This document shows, piece after piece, positions 7,410-16,173 of a DNA stretch of 64,000 nucleotides. Each line of letters begins with the position of its first letter. The first letter of the stretch is position 1. The notes beneath the pieces were generated by a model that had not been told where the DNA came from, made no database searches, and was given only the letters and a program-made list of their open reading frames with translations. The DNA comes from Aminivibrio sp. Its GTDB lineage: Bacteria > Synergistota > Synergistia > Synergistales > Aminobacteriaceae. The DNA is taken from contig NZ_JAESIH010000051.1 of assembly GCF_016756745.1 (NCBI RefSeq), positions 62,001 through 126,000 of the forward strand, read 5' to 3'. Position numbers and translations under genes: made by a program.

Positions 7410-8528
7410 ATGAAAAACGTACCGGCGGACATGGAAGGCTTTCTTTCTCTTCAGCCCTGGTGGCGCACCGAGGTTCCGACAGAAATAATCCGTTCCCGCG
7501 AAGGAGTCGGGGAGCTTCTTCACAGGCTGGAGAAGGAAAAGAAGAATCCCTTCTTCGTGGTGGACTCTGTTCTGCGGAACCAGCCTGTTTTCGCGCCCCT
7601 TTTCGGGCAGGAAGCCCTGTATCTTTTCGACGCCTCAGCGTCGGAACCCAAGACGGGAGATGTCGACACCGTCGTCTCTATCGTGAAAAGCAGGACAACA
7701 TCCCATGATGTGGTGGTGGGAATCGGCGGGGGAGGAACCATGGACCTTGCGAAGGCTGTGGGCATATGCCTTGCCAATCCAGAACCAGCCCATGTGTACC
7801 AGGGATACGGTCTGGATATGAAAAAAGGGGCGGATATCTGGGTCCTTCCGACGCTCAGCGGGACTGGGGCCGAAATTACGCCTATCGCGGTTCTCCGCGG
7901 TCCCGAGAAGAAGCTGGGCATCAACAATCCCTATACAGCACCCTCAGTGGCTGTCATAGACCCAGGGCTTACTTCGGGGGTCCGGAAATACAACCGTTTT
8001 TTCACCTTGATGGACTGCTACTTCCATCATTATGAGATCATGAAAAGCGCAACCAGCTCCGGAGATGCCGTTTCCGACGCACTTGACGGCCTCTTTCTGT
8101 CCAAGGGGATCCTGACGTCCGGGGTGGAAGAGTTCCGGATGGACAATGCAGTACGGTCGGCCATGGCCTCCATTCTCGGAGGAAGCAGTACTATCGGCGG
8201 GAGAGTCGGGGCTGCCCATGCCATTTCGTATGGGCTGAGCAACTCCGCACCAACCCTTCCTCACAGCGTGGCCGTAACCATCGCCATGCTTTCTCTCGGC
8301 GACATCTATCCCGACGGCTGCGAGGATACGATCACCTTTCTCCGGATAAACGGTATGGAGACCCCGAAAGCGCGAGACTTCGGAATAGGGGCGGACGACG
8401 TGGGAAAAATGACGAAAACGGCCCTCGGCATGGAGAAACTATGGCAGAGCTGTTTCGGCGACAGCTGGAAGGAGAGGGCCACAGAGGAGTATATCCGGGG
8501 AGTCTATGAAAGAATCGTTTCCCGGTAG
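7410..8528 (+). CDS. kdnB: Iron-type alcohol dehydrogenase, probable Kdo 8-oxidase KdnB
   Basis: This 372-residue protein belongs to the iron-containing alcohol dehydrogenase fold. It has the NAD-binding GIGGGGTMDLAK near residue 109 and metal-binding residues in TLMDCYFHHYE, AAHAISYGL and PTLPHSVAV. In Shewanella, KdnB oxidises carbon 8 of Kdo to an aldehyde which KdnA then transaminates. Here the next gene is a DegT-type aminotransferase and the third, facing gene is kdsB. That is the same set, and this context is the main reason for the name. The ATG at 7410 is chosen because homology-like sequence starts there; a longer reading from 7305 looks unlike a protein of this family. The true start remains uncertain. 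Confidence 0.72.
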   Translation: MKNVPADMEGFLSLQPWWRTEVPTEIIRSREGVGELLHRLEKEKKNPFFVVDSVLRNQPVFAPLFGQEALYLFDASASEPKTGDVDTVVSIVKSRTTSHDVVVGIGGGGTMDLAKAVGICLANPEPAHVYQGYGLDMKKGADIWVLPTLSGTGAEITPIAVLRGPEKKLGINNPYTAPSVAVIDPGLTSGVRKYNRFFTLMDCYFHHYEIMKSATSSGDAVSDALDGLFLSKGILTSGVEEFRMDNAVRSAMASILGGSSTIGGRVGAAHAISYGLSNSAPTLPHSVAVTIAMLSLGDIYPDGCEDTITFLRINGMETPKARDFGIGADDVGKMTKTALGMEKLWQSCFGDSWKERATEEYIRGVYERIVSR

Positions 8529-8568
8529 GGCAAGGTACTTCTGGAAGAAAACGACGGGGGGAAGACCG

Positions 8569-9747
8569 ATGGCAGGAACGGAAATTTTCGGGAAAGAAGA
8601 ACTGGCAGCAGTTCAGGATGTCATTGAACGAAAGGTGATCCACCGTTACGGATCTCACGGAGTACGAAACGGCATTTACAGGGTGGAGGAGTTTGAAAAC
8701 AGGGCCGTGGAAATCACCGGAGCCCGCCATGCCCTGGCAGTAGCCAACGGAACGGCCGCCCTCATCGTCGCCCTGAAGGGAATCGGCATTCGGCCGGGGG
8801 ATGAAGTCATCACGTCGCCCTTTGCCTTTATTGCCACAGTCGAGGCGATCGTGGCCTGCAACGCCGTTCCGGTACTCGGCGACATCGACGAAACACTGAG
8901 CCTCGACCCGGCCTCTGCGGAGAGGCTTATCACCGAAAAAACCCGGGCTATCATGCCGGTCCACATGTTCGGAGCCGCAGCGGACATGGAGAGGTTTACC
9001 GAGCTCGGGAAAAAGTACGGCATCCCGATTATCGAGGATGCCTGTGAAGTCGTCGGCGGCACCTACAAGGGAAGGATGCTCGGCAGCCTGGGAACATGCG
9101 GCACCTGGAGCTTCGATCCAAACAAGACTCTCACGGTGGGCGAAGGCGGAATTGTGTTCACGGACAGTGACGAAATCCATTTCAGAATGGACTGCTACCA
9201 TGACCACGGGCATGTCCACAGCAAAGAGCACGACCGGGGCGCCGAGGCTAAGTCGGGGCTTGGAGTGAACTTTCGGCTCAGCGAACTGCAGGGAGCCCTC
9301 GGGCTTGTGGCGCTGCAGAAAATGGACTATGCTCTTGGGCTTCTCCGCTCCACAAAGAAGAGAATCCTTGATGCCGTTTCCGATACGGGAATTGTTCCCC
9401 GCCCTACCCATAACGGTGAGGGGGACACGGCGTCTCATGTGATTTTCATGCTGCCCTCCGCGGAGTCAGCCGTTACGTTCAGGGATGCCGCCATTTCAGC
9501 GGGGTGCGGGTGCTCCATCATCGCTGACAACACATGGCATTTCGCCAAACACTGGAAGGCCCTCGAATCAATGGGGGAGAAGGACTGGTTCGGGACAAAA
9601 ACCCCATCCTATGCTCCTGCGACCATGGCCCAAAGCGACGGACTGCTGGCCCGGGCCGTCATGTTCGGCCTCAATATCATCATGGATGACTCTTCTGTGG
9701 AGAAAATGATCCACGCGATTCGAGCGGGGGCCGGGGCTGCTCTCTGA
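8569..9747 (+). CDS. kdnA: DegT/DnrJ-family aminotransferase, probable KdnA (8-amino-8-deoxy-Kdo synthesis)
   Basis: This 392-residue PLP enzyme has the DegT-family lysine (K186) in SFDPNKTLTVGEGG and the upstream IEDACEVVGG motif with the aspartate that contacts the PLP ring. Together with the dehydrogenase 40 bases upstream it is expected to convert 8-oxo-Kdo to 8-amino-3,8-dideoxy-manno-octulosonate with glutamate as amino donor. The ATG at 8569 is chosen over one at 8506 because GGGGGGAAG precedes it and the earlier ATG overlaps the upstream gene. A role in some other nucleotide-sugar amination cannot be excluded, but linkage to kdnB-like and kdsB genes argues for Kdo8N. Confidence 0.75.
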   Translation: MAGTEIFGKEELAAVQDVIERKVIHRYGSHGVRNGIYRVEEFENRAVEITGARHALAVANGTAALIVALKGIGIRPGDEVITSPFAFIATVEAIVACNAVPVLGDIDETLSLDPASAERLITEKTRAIMPVHMFGAAADMERFTELGKKYGIPIIEDACEVVGGTYKGRMLGSLGTCGTWSFDPNKTLTVGEGGIVFTDSDEIHFRMDCYHDHGHVHSKEHDRGAEAKSGLGVNFRLSELQGALGLVALQKMDYALGLLRSTKKRILDAVSDTGIVPRPTHNGEGDTASHVIFMLPSAESAVTFRDAAISAGCGCSIIADNTWHFAKHWKALESMGEKDWFGTKTPSYAPATMAQSDGLLARAVMFGLNIIMDDSSVEKMIHAIRAGAGAAL

Positions 9748-9768
9748 GATATCTTCTTCGGGGAAAGA

Positions 9769-9806
9769 AAAGCGGGTCTCCGGGAAAATGCCGGGGCCCG
9801 CTTTTT
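9769..9806. terminator. Bidirectional terminator between kdnA and kdsB
   Basis: AAAGCGGG pairs with CCCGCTTT and inner bases CCGG/CCGG extend the stem. TTTTT follows on the plus strand and TTTTCTTT on the minus strand, so it can serve both convergent genes. Confidence 0.85.
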
Positions 9807-9813
9807 GGAGGAG

Positions 9814-10548
9814 CTAAAAGCCGCAGTCGGGGTGGAGTTCCAGGTATCGTTCCAGGGCTTCCGCGTCCTCCGGGGTGTCAATTTCGATGGTGTCCCGCTC
9901 CACGGGAACGCAGGCGATGGAATGTCCCCTTTCAAGGACCCGGAGCATTTCCAGGCTTTCCGTTTTCTCGAGGGGCGTCTGTTCCCAGGAGGAGAATTTG
10001 AGCAGGAAATCCCTTCGCCAGCAATAGGGTCCGATATGCTTGTAATATACAGGGTCTCCGCTTCTCGGGTAGGGAATGGGGGACCGGCTGAAGTAGAGCG
10101 CCCTGCCGCCTGCATCGAACACCATTTTGACAATGTTCGGTGAGAGAACTTCTTCCTCCCGTTCAATCCGCTTCGACAGGAGGGCGAGCATGACGACAGG
10201 ATCATCCATGGCTGCGGTCAGGGAATCTATCATGTCCGGTCCTACAAGGGGATCGTCGACCTGGACATTGAGGACGAGATCGGAAGGTATTTTTCCTGCG
10301 ACCCATGCCACCCTGTCGCCTCCGCTCGGCAGTTCCGGAGGCGTGAGCATGCATTCTCCGCCGGCATTTCGTACTGCTTCCGCAATCCGGTCATCGTCTG
10401 CCGCGACGATGATCCTGTCCACGGAGGAACACATTTTCACCCGGCGCAGTACCCTGACGACAAGGGGAACCCCCCCCACCGGGAGAAGCGGTTTCCCGGG
10501 GAGCCGAGTGCTTGCAAATCTGGCGGGAATGACGGCGAGGGTTTTCAT
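9814..10548 (-). CDS. kdsB: 3-deoxy-manno-octulosonate cytidylyltransferase
   Basis: This 244-residue enzyme activates Kdo (or 8-amino-Kdo) with CTP to the CMP-sugar used to build the lipid A inner core. The N terminus MKTLAVIPARFASTRLPGKPL is the typical CMP-Kdo synthetase nucleotide-binding motif. VQVDDPLVGPDMID and DTPEDAEALE near the end are also characteristic, although the usual wording of the first is VQGDEP. The start at 10548 is set by AAGGAGATGG six bases upstream. It converges with kdnB-kdnA; in Shewanella the KdsB of such a cluster prefers the 8-amino sugar. Its presence implies a diderm cell with LPS-like lipid. Confidence 0.93.
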   Translation of the reverse strand: MKTLAVIPARFASTRLPGKPLLPVGGVPLVVRVLRRVKMCSSVDRIIVAADDDRIAEAVRNAGGECMLTPPELPSGGDRVAWVAGKIPSDLVLNVQVDDPLVGPDMIDSLTAAMDDPVVMLALLSKRIEREEEVLSPNIVKMVFDAGGRALYFSRSPIPYPRSGDPVYYKHIGPYCWRRDFLLKFSSWEQTPLEKTESLEMLRVLERGHSIACVPVERDTIEIDTPEDAEALERYLELHPDCGF

Positions 10549-10626
10549 GATCCATCTCCTTGTGTGGAAGAATAACACCGGGTAACATGATACACGTTTC
10601 TTTCCTTCACCGGAAGGTGAGGGCAG

Positions 10627-10656
10627 AAAAAAACGGCCCCTTCAAGGGCCGTTTTC
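10627..10656 (-). terminator. Intrinsic terminator of the carbamate kinase gene
   Basis: AAACGGCCC pairs with GGGCCGTTT around a short loop. Read on the minus strand the stem is followed by seven T residues. It lies between the end of arcC and the start of kdsB. Confidence 0.88.
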
Positions 10657-10687
10657 GGTATATGCCTAGGGGAAAAGGAGACTCTGG

Positions 10688-11629
10688 TCAGTCCTTGAGG
10701 ATCTGTGTTCCGGCGGACCCTTCCATTGCCTCGAGGGCCTGCTCGAGACTCGCGATGACGGCGCGGTTTCCTCCGTTGCGGACAAAACGAAGGGCTGCCT
10801 TTACCTTCGGCCCCATGGATCCAGCCTTGAAATGCCCTTCTTTTTCAAGGGTTTCCATTTCGTTTACCGTAAGATTCTCCAGCCACTTCTGGTTCGGGGT
10901 GTTGTAGTTTATGGCAACCCTGGGCACATCGGTGAGGATCATCAGGATGTCGGCTTTCACGGCTGCGGCGAGCCGCTCTCCGGCGAGGTCCTTGTCGATG
11001 ACCGCCTCCACTCCCTGGTACGTTCCGTCGGCCTTGCGAATAACGGGAATGCCGCCGCCTCCGGAAGCGATGACGGTGAACCCCTTTTCGATCAGGGAAT
11101 TGATGACGTCCTTTTCCACGATGTATTTGGGATCGGGGGAGGGGACGACCCTTCTCCATCCGCGTCCCGCGTCGTCAATCCAGAATTCTCCGGTTTCAGC
11201 CATGCGTTTTTTCGCCGCCTCTTCCGTGTAGAACGGTCCTACCGGCTTTGTCGGGTGGGCGAAGGCGGGATCTGCAGGATCGACCTCAACCTGGGTCACT
11301 ACACATGCGGGCTCATGGCCGGAAAGGCCTTCTAGGGCAAGGGTGTTGCGGAAGCTCTGGCAGAACATGTATCCGATGAGCCCCTGGCTTTCCGCTCCGC
11401 AGACATCCATGGGCATGGCAGGAACCGAAGTGCTGCCCAATTCATTCTGGATGAGGATTGCGCCGACCTGGGGGCCGTTGCCGTGAGTGACCACCACTTC
11501 ATGGCCCGCCCGGATCATCCTGACGATCTGGTCCACTGTTTTCTGTATATTGTCCCGCTGTTCCGCTGCAGTACCCTTCTGGCCTCTCTGCAGAATGGCG
11601 TTGCCTCCAAGGGCGACCAAAACTCTCAT
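10688..11629 (-). CDS. arcC: Carbamate kinase
   Basis: This 313-residue enzyme transfers phosphate between carbamoyl phosphate and ADP, making ATP in arginine, citrulline or purine degradation. Family motifs are [12 protein letters not shown] at the N terminus, THGNGPQVG near residue 52, and [10 protein letters not shown] near residue 200. A TTG codon three triplets upstream (11638) is closer to the AGGAGG site, so the start could be there; the ATG at 11629 gives the usual N terminus for the family. No arginine deiminase or ornithine carbamoyltransferase gene is visible nearby, so the source of carbamoyl phosphate is unknown. It is followed by a good terminator and is probably monocistronic. 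Confidence 0.93.
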   Translation of the reverse strand: MRVLVALGGNAILQRGQKGTAAEQRDNIQKTVDQIVRMIRAGHEVVVTHGNGPQVGAILIQNELGSTSVPAMPMDVCGAESQGLIGYMFCQSFRNTLALEGLSGHEPACVVTQVEVDPADPAFAHPTKPVGPFYTEEAAKKRMAETGEFWIDDAGRGWRRVVPSPDPKYIVEKDVINSLIEKGFTVIASGGGGIPVIRKADGTYQGVEAVIDKDLAGERLAAAVKADILMILTDVPRVAINYNTPNQKWLENLTVNEMETLEKEGHFKAGSMGPKVKAALRFVRNGGNRAVIASLEQALEAMEGSAGTQILKD

Positions 11630-11688
11630 CTCTTTCAATTCCCCTCCTGAATGTTAATGTCAAACTTGTACATTTTAAACTAAGCGAC

Positions 11689-12534
11689 TTATTTCAGCAA
11701 GTCTATGACAAAGGGGGGAAGAACGAAACTTGCCCTGTGAATATCGGACGTGTAATATCTGGTTCCTTCAGGGGCGGGGCGAAGGGGCACCGACGGGTCG
11801 GCGGACTTGGAACCCACGGTGTAGGTCCACATGCCGCTGGGATAGGTGGGCATAGCCCCCCAGTACAACCTGACGACGGGGAAGACGGAACTCATTTCCC
11901 GGAAGGCGTCCCGGACGACGTTCCGGTCCGTGAAGGGCGATTCTGTTTGGGCTACGACCATGCCGTCCTTTTTCAGGGCGTTGTGGATATCGCGGTAGAA
12001 GGGGGATTCGAAGAGTCCGACGGCAAATTCCACGGGATCAGTGCTGTCCACGATGACGACGTCGAATTCTTCCCTGGCGGCCTTGATGTACTCCATGGCG
12101 TCCATAGGTTTTACGTCTGCCCTGGGGTCTTCAAGGGCAACGCTGATGGTGGGGAGAAACCGTTTCGAAGCGTTGATGACTACCTCGTCAATATCCACCA
12201 GGGTGGCTTTTTCCACGTTTTTGTGGCGAAGAACTTCCCGCAGGACGCCTCCGTCTCCTCCGCCGACGATGAGGACTCTTCTCGGATCAGGGTGCGAGGA
12301 GAGCGCCACGTGGGCCATCATCTCCGAATAGCAGAATTCATCCCGTTCCGTGATCTGGATTGCTCCGTCGAGGAGCATCATCCGTCCGTATTCTCCGGTG
12401 TCCACGAGCAGGATGTCCTGGTAGGGGCTTTTTACGTTCAGAAGCACATCTGAGACGCGAAGGCTCAGCTTCATGTCCGGGCTCTGTTCTTCCGTGACCC
12501 AGAGCTCGTTAAAGCGTTTCGGGCGGGTATCCAT
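11689..12534 (-). CDS. speE: Spermidine synthase (putrescine aminopropyltransferase)
   Basis: This 281-residue cytoplasmic enzyme should transfer the aminopropyl group of decarboxylated S-adenosylmethionine to putrescine. It has the N-terminal beta domain, the nucleotide-binding motif VLIVGGGDGG near residue 88 and the catalytic region VDSTDPVE near residue 157. The start at 12534 is supported by AAAGGAGA eight bases upstream. It follows the ornithine-decarboxylase-type gene by 97 bases on the same strand, so the two probably form an operon supplying putrescine and then spermidine. The required SpeD is encoded at 1955-2365. No clear terminator follows the gene. Confidence 0.92.
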   Translation of the reverse strand: MDTRPKRFNELWVTEEQSPDMKLSLRVSDVLLNVKSPYQDILLVDTGEYGRMMLLDGAIQITERDEFCYSEMMAHVALSSHPDPRRVLIVGGGDGGVLREVLRHKNVEKATLVDIDEVVINASKRFLPTISVALEDPRADVKPMDAMEYIKAAREEFDVVIVDSTDPVEFAVGLFESPFYRDIHNALKKDGMVVAQTESPFTDRNVVRDAFREMSSVFPVVRLYWGAMPTYPSGMWTYTVGSKSADPSVPLRPAPEGTRYYTSDIHRASFVLPPFVIDLLK

Positions 12535-12630
12535 TGGGCATTCTCCTTTCTCTGGAAGAAGCGGAGGGGACGAACCGTTCAACCTGTTCCCTCCGATGAC
12601 CGGTTTTTATTCAGTATAGAATGTCCTGTT

Positions 12631-13806
12631 TCAATCTTCAAGCACGTAGGCGCGGAGCGGGGGGAAACCGTTGAAGCAGACCGAGGAGTAGCTCTGCGTA
12701 TAGGCTCCGGTGGTGAAGAAGTACAGGCGGTCTCCTTCCTTCAGAGAAGCGGGGAGGACGTACTTTTCATTTTCATACAGAATGTCCATGCTGTCGCATG
12801 TGGGGCCTGCCAGGATCGTTTCCTGGATGGGCCCTGTCTTTTCCGAGTAGATGGGGTATTTGATGGACTCGTCGAGAGTTTCGATGAGACCTCCGAATTT
12901 TCCTGCGTCAAGGTACACCCAGCTGTACTGGTTGGCCTCCGACTTTCTGGAGATGAGCACCACCTCCGTAACGAGGATTCCGGCGTCCCCTGCCATAAAC
13001 CGCCCCGGCTCGAGAAGGATCTCAGGGAGGGTTTCTCCGAAGTCCTCAGTGAGGAACCGGATGATCTCCGCTCCGTAAACGGAGGTCTCCTTCGTGGGAG
13101 AAATGTAGTTCGCCGGGAATCCGCCGCCGAGGTTCACCATTTTCAGATCGATTCCCTTTGCCTTCGCGGAATCGAAGAGATACTTGCAGGTGGAGATGGC
13201 ATGATCCCATTGCCCGATGTCCCTCTGCTGGGAGCCAACGTGGAAGGAGATCCCGTAGGGCATCAGGCCGAGTTTTTGAGCCTGAAGGATGAGCCGGTAA
13301 ATGGTATCGGGGTGGGCGCCGAACTTTCTGGAGAGGGGCCAGTCGGCTCCGCTTCCGTCGGTGAGGATCCTGAAGAAAACTTTCGAGTCGGGAGCGTTCT
13401 TCGCGATCTTTTCCAGATCGCTTTCCGAATCGGTGGCGAAGAGTCGCACTCCCTTTGAATAGGCGTAGGCGATATCCTTCGCCTTTTTTATAGTGTTGCC
13501 GTAGCTGATCTTGTCCGGGGTGGCCCCGAGGGCGAGGATATGATCCAGTTCGTAGACCGACGCTATGTCGAAACAGCTTCCCTTGGACACGAGCATCCGA
13601 ATGACGGAAGCGTTGGGGTTCGCCTTCACGGCGTAGTAAATCTTAGCAAAGGGCAGGGTGCTGATCAGTTCATCGTATTTCTGTTCGACCTTTGCAAGGT
13701 CAATTACAAGAAAGGGTGTTTCCTTATCTTCAGCAAACTTTTTGATGCGGTCGAATCGTTCCCTGGAAATATACCTTTCAAGGTCGAACTGGAACTCGTT
13801 TTCCAC
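12631..13806 (-). CDS. speC: Ornithine/lysine decarboxylase, alanine-racemase-fold PLP enzyme
   Basis: This 391-residue protein belongs to fold-type III PLP decarboxylases of the eukaryotic-like ODC group. The PLP lysine lies in IYYAVKANPNAS near residue 62. HVGSQ is near residue 192, and the catalytic cysteine motif GPTCDSMD is near residue 330. The family decarboxylates ornithine, lysine or both, and members that act on diaminopimelate are related; linkage to speE argues for putrescine production from ornithine. GGTAGAGACG provides a modest ribosome site. Upstream lies repeat copy C, which separates it from the divergent transpeptidase gene. Confidence 0.87.
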   Translation of the reverse strand: MENEFQFDLERYISRERFDRIKKFAEDKETPFLVIDLAKVEQKYDELISTLPFAKIYYAVKANPNASVIRMLVSKGSCFDIASVYELDHILALGATPDKISYGNTIKKAKDIAYAYSKGVRLFATDSESDLEKIAKNAPDSKVFFRILTDGSGADWPLSRKFGAHPDTIYRLILQAQKLGLMPYGISFHVGSQQRDIGQWDHAISTCKYLFDSAKAKGIDLKMVNLGGGFPANYISPTKETSVYGAEIIRFLTEDFGETLPEILLEPGRFMAGDAGILVTEVVLISRKSEANQYSWVYLDAGKFGGLIETLDESIKYPIYSEKTGPIQETILAGPTCDSMDILYENEKYVLPASLKEGDRLYFFTTGAYTQSYSSVCFNGFPPLRAYVLED

Positions 13807-13883
13807 GTCTCTACCTCCTCATGAATTGGATGCGAACCTGATGCAGTTTACGGCCTCGAGACGAGAAATGCAATAGGGAAAGG

Positions 13884-14168
13884 CCTAAACCTAAATCCGC
13901 ACCCCAGAGGGAGCGTCACGGGGGCCGCTTGGGCGGAAAGTGCGGATTGTCGTTCGTGACAACTGCCCGGGCGAGTTCCGCGGCCCCCTGCGTTCGCCGG
14001 CTGCCTGCCTGTGAAACGGACCTCCGTGCCGGTTTCTTTTCCCCTCAGGCGCCCTCCCCCAGGGGATCTCTCCGCAAAGAGCGCGGAGCGAGATCTCTTC
14101 TCCCCCCGGGGGGGATTTACCGTATGCCCGGCGACACTTCCTCTGCCTGAAAAATTTGCTGATTCAGG
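13884..14168 (-). repeat. Family-1 interspersed repeat, copy C (full length, inverted)
   Basis: This copy runs in the opposite orientation to copies A and B. It starts with CCTAAACCTAAATCCGC and its far end (CCTCTGCCTGAAAAATTTGCTG) is degenerate. It lies between the divergent speC and L,D-transpeptidase genes and therefore within both upstream regions. Reading frames within it are not counted as genes. Confidence 0.83.
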
Positions 14169-14292
14169 TAGAGGGAAAAGAGAAGAAAAATCAGGGAATT
14201 TACGTATCCATTTTTCCCTTTCACTCCAGGGTTCCATGGTAGAATCTATGCTGTTTCGACTTTTGAGCGCATTGCGGCAAGGAGGCTCCTCT

Positions 14293-14967
14293 ATGTTGTA
14301 CGAAAAAAGAAAATTTTCTCTTTGGTCAAAGCTGACCGGCCTTGTCCTTCTGGTTATTGTCGGCTTTATCACGGGCTATGTGGGCTATACATACTACCGG
14401 GACCTGACGGCACCGGTCCGTGAAATGCCGCCCGTATCTCCCCCGACCCAGGAACCGGAAGAACCCCTGGTAGTGCCCGAACCACCTGAAGAGTCGAGAC
14501 CGCTGCAAGCGCCGGAACCGCAGCTGTCCCCCCCATCCCTGCCGGATGGTGTGAAGAGCGACCAGCTCTGGCTTCATGTCGTCAAGAGTTCTTATCGTAT
14601 GTACCTCTACAGGGGAAGGAAAGTGGAGCGACTCTTCGATGTGGCTGTCGGGGCCGACGAAGGGCAGAAGCAGCGCGTCGGGGACAACAGAACCCCCACC
14701 GGGGTCTTCACCGTCCAGCAGATTCAGAGGTCTTCCTCCTGGACCTGCGACTTCGGCGACGGGAACGGACCCACACCGGGAGCGTACGGTCCCTGGTTCA
14801 TCCGCCTGAAAACCCCGGGGTGGTCGGGGATAGGTATTCATGGTACCCATGATCCGAACTCCATCGGCACCATGATAACCCAGGGGTGCATACGGATGAG
14901 GAACCACGAACTGGAAGAATTGAAGAAGATGGTTTTCGTCGGCATGAAAGTCGTCATTTCAGAATAG
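14293..14967 (+). CDS. L,D-transpeptidase (YkuD domain), membrane-anchored
   Basis: This 224-residue protein has one N-terminal membrane segment (about residues 13-35), a proline- and glutamate-rich linker (residues 42-88) and a YkuD catalytic domain. The active-site motif shows H183 in GIHGTHD and C199 in TQGCIRMRN, which is the arrangement needed for L,D-transpeptidation. It should act in the periplasm, forming 3-3 peptidoglycan cross-links or attaching proteins to peptidoglycan. The start at 14293 is set by AAGGAGG eight bases upstream. An open frame continues upstream through repeat copy C but is not coding. The next gene follows after 11 bases and is probably co-transcribed. Confidence 0.9.
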   Translation: MLYEKRKFSLWSKLTGLVLLVIVGFITGYVGYTYYRDLTAPVREMPPVSPPTQEPEEPLVVPEPPEESRPLQAPEPQLSPPSLPDGVKSDQLWLHVVKSSYRMYLYRGRKVERLFDVAVGADEGQKQRVGDNRTPTGVFTVQQIQRSSSWTCDFGDGNGPTPGAYGPWFIRLKTPGWSGIGIHGTHDPNSIGTMITQGCIRMRNHELEELKKMVFVGMKVVISE

Positions 14968-14978
14968 GAGCAGGTGCC

Positions 14979-15875
14979 ATGAAATTTGTGAACATAGATC
15001 TCCAGGTGAACAAACGAGGGTTTCGGCGCTTTATTTCCTCCTGGCTGGTCAGGGATGAAAAAGAGGACAGGACCTATCTCGTAGATACGGGGCCGGGCAG
15101 TACCTGGCCTCTTGTCCGCGATGCGGTGGAACGGCACGGGGGAGGGCGGGTCGATGCCGTTCTTCTGACCCATGTGCATCTCGACCATGCCGGGGCGGCT
15201 ACCCTCGCGTTTCGGGAATACGGCGCTCCTGTGTCCGCAGCTCCGAAGGGAATTCCCCACCTGCTCGAGCCTGCGGCGCTGTGGAGGGGGAGCGTCGAAA
15301 CTCTTGGCGAAACCGCATACCTTTACGGAGAACCGGAACCCCTTCCCCGGGAAGCCCTTCTGGCGGATGAAAACCTCCCGGCCGGATTCTCGGCCATCGA
15401 GACCCCGGGACATGCATCCCATCACCGGTCTTTTATTCTTGACGAAGGTGACCTTGGGAAAACCCTTTTCGCCGGGGAAGCTGCGGGAATTTTCCTTGAA
15501 GGGGAGGAGCCTTTTCCTTATCTCCGTCCGGCCACGCCGCCCCGCTTCTTCCCGGAAGTGACCCTCGAATCCATTGAACGGCTGATTCCTCTTGGCTGCA
15601 GGAGGATCTGCTACTCCCACTTCGGAGCGGGGGAAGGGGCAAAGGAAATGCTTTCCTTTGCCCGGGACCAGATCCTTTTCTGGAGAGACATCGTGGTGGA
15701 CCTGTTCAGAAAGGGCGTTTCACCTGATGATGAGGAGACGATTTTTCAGGAGCTTCTGCAGCGGGACCCCTTTCTTGCTGCCTGGAGGAAAATGGAACCC
15801 GACATCCGGGACAGGGAACGGGAGTTCATAGGGAACAGCATCAGGGGATTCGCCGGAGCTTACGGCCCGAAATGA
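14979..15875 (+). CDS. Metallo-beta-lactamase-fold hydrolase
   Basis: This 298-residue protein has the family metal-binding motif HVHLDH at residues 65-70 after VDAVLLT. A later histidine lies in ETPGHASHH near residue 150, and aspartate/histidine ligands follow toward the C terminus. These are the hallmarks of a two-metal hydrolase such as glyoxalase-II- or RNase-Z-like enzymes. The substrate cannot be assigned. The ATG at 14979 is preferred because GGAG precedes it and an earlier in-frame ATG would overlap the upstream gene by about 80 bases. It probably shares a transcript with the L,D-transpeptidase. A family-2 element lies just after its stop. Confidence 0.85.
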   Translation: MKFVNIDLQVNKRGFRRFISSWLVRDEKEDRTYLVDTGPGSTWPLVRDAVERHGGGRVDAVLLTHVHLDHAGAATLAFREYGAPVSAAPKGIPHLLEPAALWRGSVETLGETAYLYGEPEPLPREALLADENLPAGFSAIETPGHASHHRSFILDEGDLGKTLFAGEAAGIFLEGEEPFPYLRPATPPRFFPEVTLESIERLIPLGCRRICYSHFGAGEGAKEMLSFARDQILFWRDIVVDLFRKGVSPDDEETIFQELLQRDPFLAAWRKMEPDIRDREREFIGNSIRGFAGAYGPK

Positions 15876-15890
15876 AAAATCAGGGGGAGC

Positions 15891-16155
15891 GATTCCTCTC
15901 CAAGGCGTTTTCTTAGTGTGTTGATATTCGCAAAAATCCATAACGCAATCCCCTTGAGGAGCGACTTGTAGCGGGTTGTTGGTCACACAAAGGGGAAATC
16001 TCCCGTGGAAGGCAGGGAGGTTACCCCTCGTCTTGTTAGAAGGAACTAACCAGCCGAACCGTTGATTCAACGCAAAAGGTGCCCCTCATATTTTCGAGGA
16101 AGCACCTTCGAATACCACATATCAACCCGTTTAACGAACGCCTTGGATTTCTCCC
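15891..16155. mobile_element. Family-2 miniature element, copy 1, with near-duplicate flanks
   Basis: The element proper is 15901-16145 (245 bases). Its termini are imperfect inverted repeats: CAAGGCGTTTTCTTAG at the left and, read inward from the right, CAAGGCGTTCGTTAAA, each followed by a GTTGATAT block. The flanks GATTCCTCTC (15891-15900) and GATTTCTCCC (16146-16155) match at 8 of 10 bases and look like an aged target duplication. Inside are two hairpins, around 15992-16027 and 16076-16108. No gene fits inside. It sits between convergent genes and splits the arms GGGGGAG (15883-15889) and CTCCCCC (16151-16157) of what was probably an intrinsic terminator with TTTTTT at 16163. Confidence 0.72.
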
Positions 16156-16173
16156 CCCGCTCTTTTTTCTTCC

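Noticed and set aside
15901-16145. Possibility that the repeated CAAGGCGTT...GTTGATAT ends are part of a CRISPR array
   Set aside because: There are only two copies in inverted orientation about 190 bases apart and no spacer periodicity; they are termini of a miniature element.
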